In this document: piece after piece, positions 56,326-64,000 of the stretch
How the letters are laid out: every line of letters starts with the position of its first letter
Position numbering within the stretch: the stretch's first letter is position 1
NCBI GenBank assembly: GCA_963734435.1
Contig: CAVTHA010000015.1
Coordinates: forward strand, 455,004 to 519,003
Length of the DNA stretch: 64,000 nt
Source: Bog-756 sp963734435
GTDB lineage: Bacteria > Actinomycetota > Acidimicrobiia > Acidimicrobiales > RAAP-2
Direction of reading: 5' to 3'
Notes under the pieces: generated by a model
The model's input: the letters and a program-made list of their open reading frames with translations, nothing else
The model's database searches: none
What the model was told of the DNA's origin: nothing
Translations under genes and position numbers: made by a program

Positions 56326-56329
<4 letters not shown>
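55097..56329 (+). CDS. argG: Argininosuccinate synthase
   Basis: Joins citrulline and aspartate with ATP. 410 residues, intact. PP-loop LAYSGGLDTSVAVRWLIE at the N-terminus; HGCTGKGNDQVRFEVG and YSIDENLWGRAIECGVIEDP are family signatures. Right after argR; the stop overlaps the argH ATG (ATGA). Confidence 0.97.
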
Positions 56330-57712
<1,383 letters not shown>

Positions 57713-57842
57713 CGGACGGGCCCAGCCGCCGACCCGACCGACATCAACGAAGTAACCGCGCCAGTCGTGGCGCCGGTCGTCCTCCGGCGGCCTCGGACCG
57801 CCGTCTGGCGGTACCTGACCATGCACCGACGCTGCGTCATGG

Positions 57843-57848
57843 CAGGCT
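57843..57848 (+). promoter_or_regulatory. Candidate -10 hexamer for the dipZ-like gene
   Basis: CAGGCT, 6 nt, GTG at 57855, no ribosome site; identical in layout to the tyrS promoter. Confidence 0.4.
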
Positions 57849-57854
57849 GACCGG

Positions 57855-59761
57855 GTGCTGGTCACGCTCATCGTTGTCGGATTCCTCGGTGGTCTGGTCG
57901 CCGGCATCTCACCCTGCATCATCCCGGTGCTGCCGGTGATCTTCGCCGCCGGGGCCGCCGTGGGGCTGGACGAGCCGCATCCTCAGGCGAACGCTCCATC
58001 CGGAGAGCGGGGTCGGCCGATGGCTGCTACCGACGGCACCGCCGTCGCCGGCACCGCGACCACCGCCGGCACCGCCGGCACCGCCGCCGCCTCGCCAGCT
58101 TGGCGCGGTACCGGCGACGAGCCGGGACCTGCCACCGCCGTCATCGAGCACCACGGCCAGGCCGCCATCGCCACCGCGGCCAGGCCAGCTCGCTCTCGCC
58201 GCCGGCCGGTTGTCGTGGTCGCCGGCCTGGTGCTCAGCTTCTCGATCTTCACCCTGGTCGGATCCTGGTTGTTGAGCCTTCTGGGCCTGCCCCAGGACGC
58301 CTTGCGATGGATCGGATTGATCGTGCTCGGCTTGGTCGGGCTGGGTCTGGTGGTTCCGCCGATCGGCGAGGCGCTCGAGCGGCCGTTTCTTGCCCTGGCT
58401 CCGGGGCGCCAGCACACCGAGGCCGGTGGGTTCGTGCTCGGGCTCAGCCTCGGCCTCGTTTTCGTCCCGTGCGCCGGACCGGTGCTGGCCGCCATCACCG
58501 TGGTGAGCGCCAACCACCGGATCGGCCTATCGGCTGTGGTGCTCACCGCCGCCTTCGCCGTGGGAGTCGCCGTGCCACTGCTGTTCTTCGCGCTCCTCGG
58601 TCAACGTCTGGCCGGTCGGATGCATCTGATCCGAACGAGAGCGGCGGTGGCGCGGCGCGTCATCGGCGTCGTCCTGATCGGCACGGCCCTGGTCATCGGT
58701 CTCAACCTGACGGACGGGTTGCAGCGGGCGGTTCCCGGGTACACCGACACGCTTCAGAGCCACATCGAGACCGGAGGCTCGGCCAAGCAGGCCCTGGCCG
58801 GAGTGACCGGCGAGAGCACCACGGGGGCACTGGCATCGTGCACCGACGCCAGCCCGGTCCTGCAACAGTGCGGCAACGCGCCGCCGCTGTCGGGGATCTC
58901 GCAATGGCTCAACACCCCCGGGGGGAGTGCCCTGACGATCAGCGGTCTCCGGGGCCGGGTGGTGCTCGTCGACTTCTGGACCTACTCCTGCATCAACTGC
59001 CAGCGCACCCTTCCCCACCTCGAAGCCTGGAACCGCTCTTACGCCAAGGACGGTCTGACCATCATCGGGGTCCACACTCCAAATTCGCCTTCGAGCACGT
59101 CGTGTCCAATGTGACCCAGGCGGCCACTCAGCTCGGGGTCCACTATCCCATCGCCATCGACAACAACTACGTGACGTGGAACGCCTACGAGAATCAGTAC
59201 TGGCCGGCCGAGTACCTGATCGACGCCACCGGGCATGTGCGCCACGTGGACTTCGGGGAAGGCCAGTACAGCCAGACGGAGTCGTTCATACGGCACCTGC
59301 TCGTGGTGGCCGACCCCAGGGTGATGCTTCCCGCCGCTACCGACGTCCCCAACACCACGCCCACCGAGCCGACCACCCCTGAGTCATACCTCGGATATCA
59401 ACATCCCGAGAACCTGGCCGGCCAGACGATCCAGCAGGACGAGATGTCAACGTATCAAGCCCCGCCGACGGTCCCTCAGGACGAGTATGCCTACAACGGA
59501 CGGTGGTCGATCGGCAACCAGAGCTCGACAGCCGGGCCGGGGGCCATGGTGCTGCTCAACTTCGAGGCCAAGGACGTCTACCTCGTCCTCGGGGGCTCCG
59601 GGTCCGTCGCCGTCTCGGTGGACGGCCGACTCACACGGACGGTCGCGGTCACCGGGGAACCGAAGCTCTATCAGCTAGTGGGGGGATCGTCCCCGCAGCG
59701 GGCCCTGCTCACCCTGGCCGTCTCTCCGGGAGTGCAGGCATACGACTTCACGTTCGGCTGA
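57855..59761 (+). CDS. dipZ: DipZ-like CcdA/thioredoxin fusion, frameshifted
   Basis: About 635 residues in four parts. (1) A CcdA/DsbD membrane domain with cysteines in ISPCIIPVLP and VFVPCAGPVLA, split by a ~90-residue Ala/Thr/Gly-rich insert after the first helix. (2) A linker with two cysteines. (3) An extracytoplasmic TlpA-like thioredoxin domain with VDFWTYSCINCQRTLPHLEA (CxxC). (4) A C-terminal beta-rich domain like that of mycobacterial DipZ. It should carry electrons from the cytosol to exported thiols. A base is missing at about 59081 (HTP, EFAFEHV). Overlaps the convergent HNH gene by 14 nt. Confidence 0.9.
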
Positions 59762-60902
59762 CCGCGCCAGGCGGCGGCCGCTGGTTGCGCAGCCGGTTGT
59801 GGAAGGGACAGAGCAGCCGTCCGTTCTCCTGGGTGGTGGGACCACCGGCGGTCCAGGGCACGATGTGGTCGACCTGGCACGCCGCCACCGGCCGGTCGCA
59901 GTAGGGGTGGGTGCACTCCCGGTCCCGCAGCTCGACGGCCCGGCGGGTGGCGCCGGAGAACAGCCGGGCGGTGGCGCTCACCTCGACCCGTCGGTCGGGT
60001 CCGAACACCACCCGCTCGACGTGGGCCCGGTCCAGCCAGGGGAGGAGGGCCCCCGGGGCGAGGACGGTGCCCTCGGCCAGCTCGCACACCCGGCCCTGCA
60101 GGGTCGGGTAGTCCAAGAGCACGCTGAACAGGGGGGCCGGGCGGCGCCCGTCGGGCGGGGCGGTCTCCGAGCGGGTGGCCATCTCGACCAGGGCGTCGGC
60201 CCGGCGCTGGCCGGAGGTGCGGGCGAGGTCGGCGACGGTCGGCTCCCGGCCGAGGGTGGTGCGGGCCACGGCCCAGTCGGCCTCGAACAGCTCCCGCTCG
60301 AGGCGCCCGAGGGCCCCGGCCACGATGGCCCCCGAGATGGGGTCCAAGGTGATCTGGCCGAGGTAGGTGCCCCCGAAGCTGGCCTCGAGGTAGACGTGGC
60401 GCCGGGCCCGGCGGGCCTCGGCGTCCGCCTCGGTGCCGTCGGGGTCGGCCAGCTGGCCCCAGTAGGCGACGGCCCGGGTGAAGGACTCGAAGCGGAGGTG
60501 CTCGGCCTGGTCGACCAAGGTGGCCTCGTCCCGGGCGAGGGCGGCCTCGGTGGCCGGGCGCCGGACGGCGGCGAGGGTGTCCAGGTGGGCGGCAGAGATG
60601 GCCCCCGCCGACCAGGACCGGGCACAGGCGGGCAGGGTGCCGAGCGCCCGGCCCCGGCGCACCAGCCGGCGAGCCTGGCCCTGGGGCAGCCGGCACCGGG
60701 TGGCCAACCACGCCGCCGCGCTGTGGGCACCGTCCAGCCCCCAGGTGCCCGAGGCGTCGAAGGCGGCCGTGGCCGTGGTCATGACGGCCTCCAGCCGGGC
60801 CAGCTGGCGCTGGAAGGTCTCCATCGACTCCCCGTCGGCGAACGAGGCCGGGTCCGCCTCGACCAGCTGGTCGATCGCCGCCGTCAGCCCACTGAGGTCC
60901 AT
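59748..60902 (-). CDS. HNH endonuclease domain protein with DUF222
   Basis: 384 residues. The N-terminal ~280 residues are a DUF222-type helical region (SAAAWLATRCRLPQGQARRL, AGAISAAHLDTLAAVRRPAT). The C-terminal HNH nuclease core shows zinc cysteines and the HNH residues in CTHPYCDRPVAACQVDHIVP and NGRLLCPFHN. Such 13E12-like proteins are multi-copy in actinobacteria and often thought to be mobile, but no intron or inverted ends are evident here apart from the inverted repeat just upstream. ATG 60902 was preferred; a longer frame lacks similarity. Confidence 0.88.
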   Translation of the reverse strand: MDLSGLTAAIDQLVEADPASFADGESMETFQRQLARLEAVMTTATAAFDASGTWGLDGAHSAAAWLATRCRLPQGQARRLVRRGRALGTLPACARSWSAGAISAAHLDTLAAVRRPATEAALARDEATLVDQAEHLRFESFTRAVAYWGQLADPDGTEADAEARRARRHVYLEASFGGTYLGQITLDPISGAIVAGALGRLERELFEADWAVARTTLGREPTVADLARTSGQRRADALVEMATRSETAPPDGRRPAPLFSVLLDYPTLQGRVCELAEGTVLAPGALLPWLDRAHVERVVFGPDRRVEVSATARLFSGATRRAVELRDRECTHPYCDRPVAACQVDHIVPWTAGGPTTQENGRLLCPFHNRLRNQRPPPGAVSRT

Positions 60903-60950
60903 GACCGAGTGAACCACCGGGGTGTGACAGGTTGTCTTGAGCTGTCTGGG

Positions 60951-60991
60951 CTCGACCGAAAGGAGAGGTGAACGCGTCAATTTCGGTCGAG
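60951..60991. repeat. 11-bp perfect inverted repeat
   Basis: CTCGACCGAAA (60951-60961) and TTTCGGTCGAG (60981-60991) around a 19-bp loop, about 50 bp upstream of the HNH gene start. It could be an operator, a transcript hairpin or a remnant of a mobile-element end. The rest of 60903-61147 shows no gene. Confidence 0.8.
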
Positions 60992-61147
60992 CAGAGCGAA
61001 TCCGCCGTTCGGGCAAACTTTTCGTGACGACTCTTCGTAGTACCTGTAGTTGGCAACACAGCTGGGTGGTGCGGGTCATACCCGGGCAGACCGGGGACGA
61101 GCCAGGCCCGGCAGCACCGCCTAACCACCGGCAGAAAGGTCCGAGGC

Positions 61148-61741
61148 ATGGGAGCCAGGCAGCGGTCAGAAACGAGCAGCCGGACAGCGCCCGGCCTCCG
61201 GTGGCTGTTGGCCGGCGCCCTGGTTGTGGTGGTGTTGGTCACCGCCGCGTGCAGCTCGGGCTCGGCCTCTTCGTCCACCACGACAACCAAGGCGAAGTCC
61301 TCGACGGCGGCCACGTCCGGGCCCGCCACCGTCACTCTCGCCAAGGTCGGCTCGCTCGGGACCGTCCTGGTCAACGCCTCGGGGATGACCCTCTACCGAT
61401 TCACCGAGGACAGTGGTGGCAAGTCCGCCTGTACTGGTGGATGCAGCACGATCTGGCCGCCGCTGACCGTCCCGGCCGGTACCACCCCGGCGCCGGGAGG
61501 CGGCCTTTCCGGCGGTGAGCTGGGTACCATCACCCGATCCGACGGCACGCTCCAGGTCACCTTCAAGGGCACCCCTCTCTACACGTACAGCGGAGACAAG
61601 TCTGTCGGGCAGGCCAACGGACAGAATGTCGCGGGCGTCTGGTTCGTGGTCACCCCCACCTCGTCGGCGTCCTCGGCGCCGGCGGGTGGCGGGACGACCA
61701 CCACGACCAAGGCCAGCGGGTCGGGGGGTTACGGCTACTGA
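61148..61741 (+). CDS. Secreted-repeat lipoprotein (Lipoprotein_15 type)
   Basis: 197 residues. Signal peptide with LLAGALVVVVLVTAAC; Cys near residue 36 is the lipidation site. After a Ser/Thr-rich linker comes a pair of repeats of the PF03640 type: TVLVNASGMTLYRFTEDSGG with CTGGCSTIWPPL, and VTFKGTPLYTYSGDKSVGQA ending VWFVVTP. Function is not established; such proteins are often coupled to envelope stress or ECF sigma factors. AAAGGTCCGAGG precedes ATG. A Thr/Gly-rich tail ends the protein. A weak hairpin (AGGCG CAA CGCCT) at 61741-61753 follows and might be a terminator. Confidence 0.85.
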   Translation: MGARQRSETSSRTAPGLRWLLAGALVVVVLVTAACSSGSASSSTTTTKAKSSTAATSGPATVTLAKVGSLGTVLVNASGMTLYRFTEDSGGKSACTGGCSTIWPPLTVPAGTTPAPGGGLSGGELGTITRSDGTLQVTFKGTPLYTYSGDKSVGQANGQNVAGVWFVVTPTSSASSAPAGGGTTTTTKASGSGGYGY

Positions 61742-61842
61742 GGCGCAACGCCTGAGAGTCAGGCAGGCGTACGGTGCCATTCGGTGGCCGACGCGTTGCC
61801 CGGGCCATGCCTCGGGTCCGGGGTAAGTGGGCCAGGGTGCGA

Positions 61843-61871
61843 TTGACACTCCTGGCCACCAGGACTACGCT
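61843..61871 (+). promoter_or_regulatory. rRNA operon promoter
   Basis: TTGACA (61843-61848) and TACGCT (61866-61871) with 17-bp spacing, a near-ideal housekeeping sigma promoter, the strongest in the window. Transcription would begin near 61878, giving a leader of about 295 nt before the mature 16S end. Confidence 0.8.
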
Positions 61872-61983
61872 GACAAGTCCCGGTGAACGACCCGCGAGGG
61901 CGTCACCAGGAACCGACAGAACGGGGCGTTTGCCCCTGGCTGCGGAAAACCCGGCACCGACGCCTATGAGGCGTGTGCCCGGT

Positions 61984-62007
61984 CGCTCCTTGAAAACGGA
62001 ATAGTGA
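61984..62007 (+). promoter_or_regulatory. rRNA leader: boxA-like element and 5' arm of the pre-16S stem
   Basis: CGCTCCTTGAAAAC is boxA-like, the NusB/S10 site for rRNA antitermination. The whole 24-nt stretch is complementary to 63838-63861 in the 16S-23S spacer (15 perfect pairs, then 8 more after one mismatch, with one G-U pair), forming the long-range stem that RNase III would cut to free pre-16S. Confidence 0.75.
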
Positions 62008-62068
62008 TAGCCAAAAGTCAGTGCGGGCGGCCGCGGGGAAACCCGAGGTCGCAGTCAATATGAGCATT

Positions 62069-62087
62069 GAACGGACAATGTCTGTTC
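62069..62087 (+). promoter_or_regulatory. Palindromic hairpin in the 16S leader
   Basis: GAACGGACA-A-TGTCTGTTC, a nine-base inverted repeat with one G-T pair, about 85 nt before the mature 16S end. It may help leader folding or be a processing site. Confidence 0.5.
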
Positions 62088-62172
62088 TCTGCCAGTTTCA
62101 AGTTGGCCGAGAGGGTTGTTTTCCTCGAAGCCAACTCTTCGATTTCCGATGGTCGCAAGACCGGAGGAGATC

Positions 62173-64000
<1,828 letters not shown>

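Noticed and set aside
59748..60902. Group I or II intron-encoded homing endonuclease
   Set aside because: The HNH protein has the DUF222 layout common to chromosomal actinobacterial families, and no intron core or interrupted host gene surrounds it.

Overview
The window looks like a chromosome segment of a high-GC actinobacterium. The near-complete 16S rRNA gene at the right end and the gene order point to class Acidimicrobiia (order Acidimicrobiales or close relatives), probably an environmental or draft assembly. This placement is a judgement from sequence features and was not checked by alignment. Almost everything is conserved housekeeping biosynthesis.

Layout. 1-9.5 kb holds a miscellaneous stretch: the 3' end of menD, an LCP-family wall enzyme, a carotenoid oxygenase, tyrS, a DUF3151 gene, a lipoprotein, a flavin-reductase-like gene, small unknown genes, an NfuA-like Fe-S protein and a prepilin peptidase. 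9.6-15.1 kb is the shikimate cluster aroC-aroK-aroB-aroQ followed by an aminopeptidase P-like gene, efp and nusB. 15.1-24.3 kb is the pyrimidine operon pyrR-pyrB-pyrC-carA-carB-pyrD-pyrF, with a PyrR-type RNA hairpin in its leader. 24.5-27.0 kb, on the other strand, is a 5-oxoprolinase pair (fused pxpB-pxpC, then pxpA). 27.2-39.2 kb continues the usual actinobacterial order mihF-gmk-rpoZ-coaBC-metK-priA-def-fmt-rpe-ribD-ribBA-ribH-hisG. 39.2-42.3 kb has a cold-shock-like repeat protein convergent with an MFS transporter and a DUF1844 gene. 42.4-48.5 kb carries infC-rpmI-rplT, an rRNA/tRNA methyltransferase and pheS-pheT. 49.1-57.7 kb is a complete arginine operon argC-J-B-D-F-R-G-H behind an AT-rich ArgR-type operator. 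57.8-61.7 kb has a DipZ-like thiol-redox protein, an HNH/DUF222 nuclease gene and a secreted-repeat lipoprotein. 61.8-64.0 kb holds an rRNA promoter, 16S rRNA and the start of the 16S-23S spacer.

Three things matter when reading this annotation. (1) At least 15 genes, most of them essential, are interrupted by small indels (roughly 17 in all, mainly single-base insertions). These look like residual sequencing error, so the genes are annotated as single CDSs with the break marked. (2) Many genes have a TANNNT-like hexamer ending 6-7 nt before the start codon and no Shine-Dalgarno sequence, so leaderless transcripts are probably common. (3) Genes within operons are joined by 1-14 nt overlaps, most often ATGA or GTGA. 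In two cases (gmk and the SpoU-type methyltransferase) the overlap codon would be CTG.

I found no phage, CRISPR, secretion or defence system, and no clearly new multi-gene system. The most unusual non-gene structures are an 18/36-bp minisatellite that stays open on both strands where two convergent genes overlap, a long-range pre-16S processing stem, and several candidate RNA control elements.
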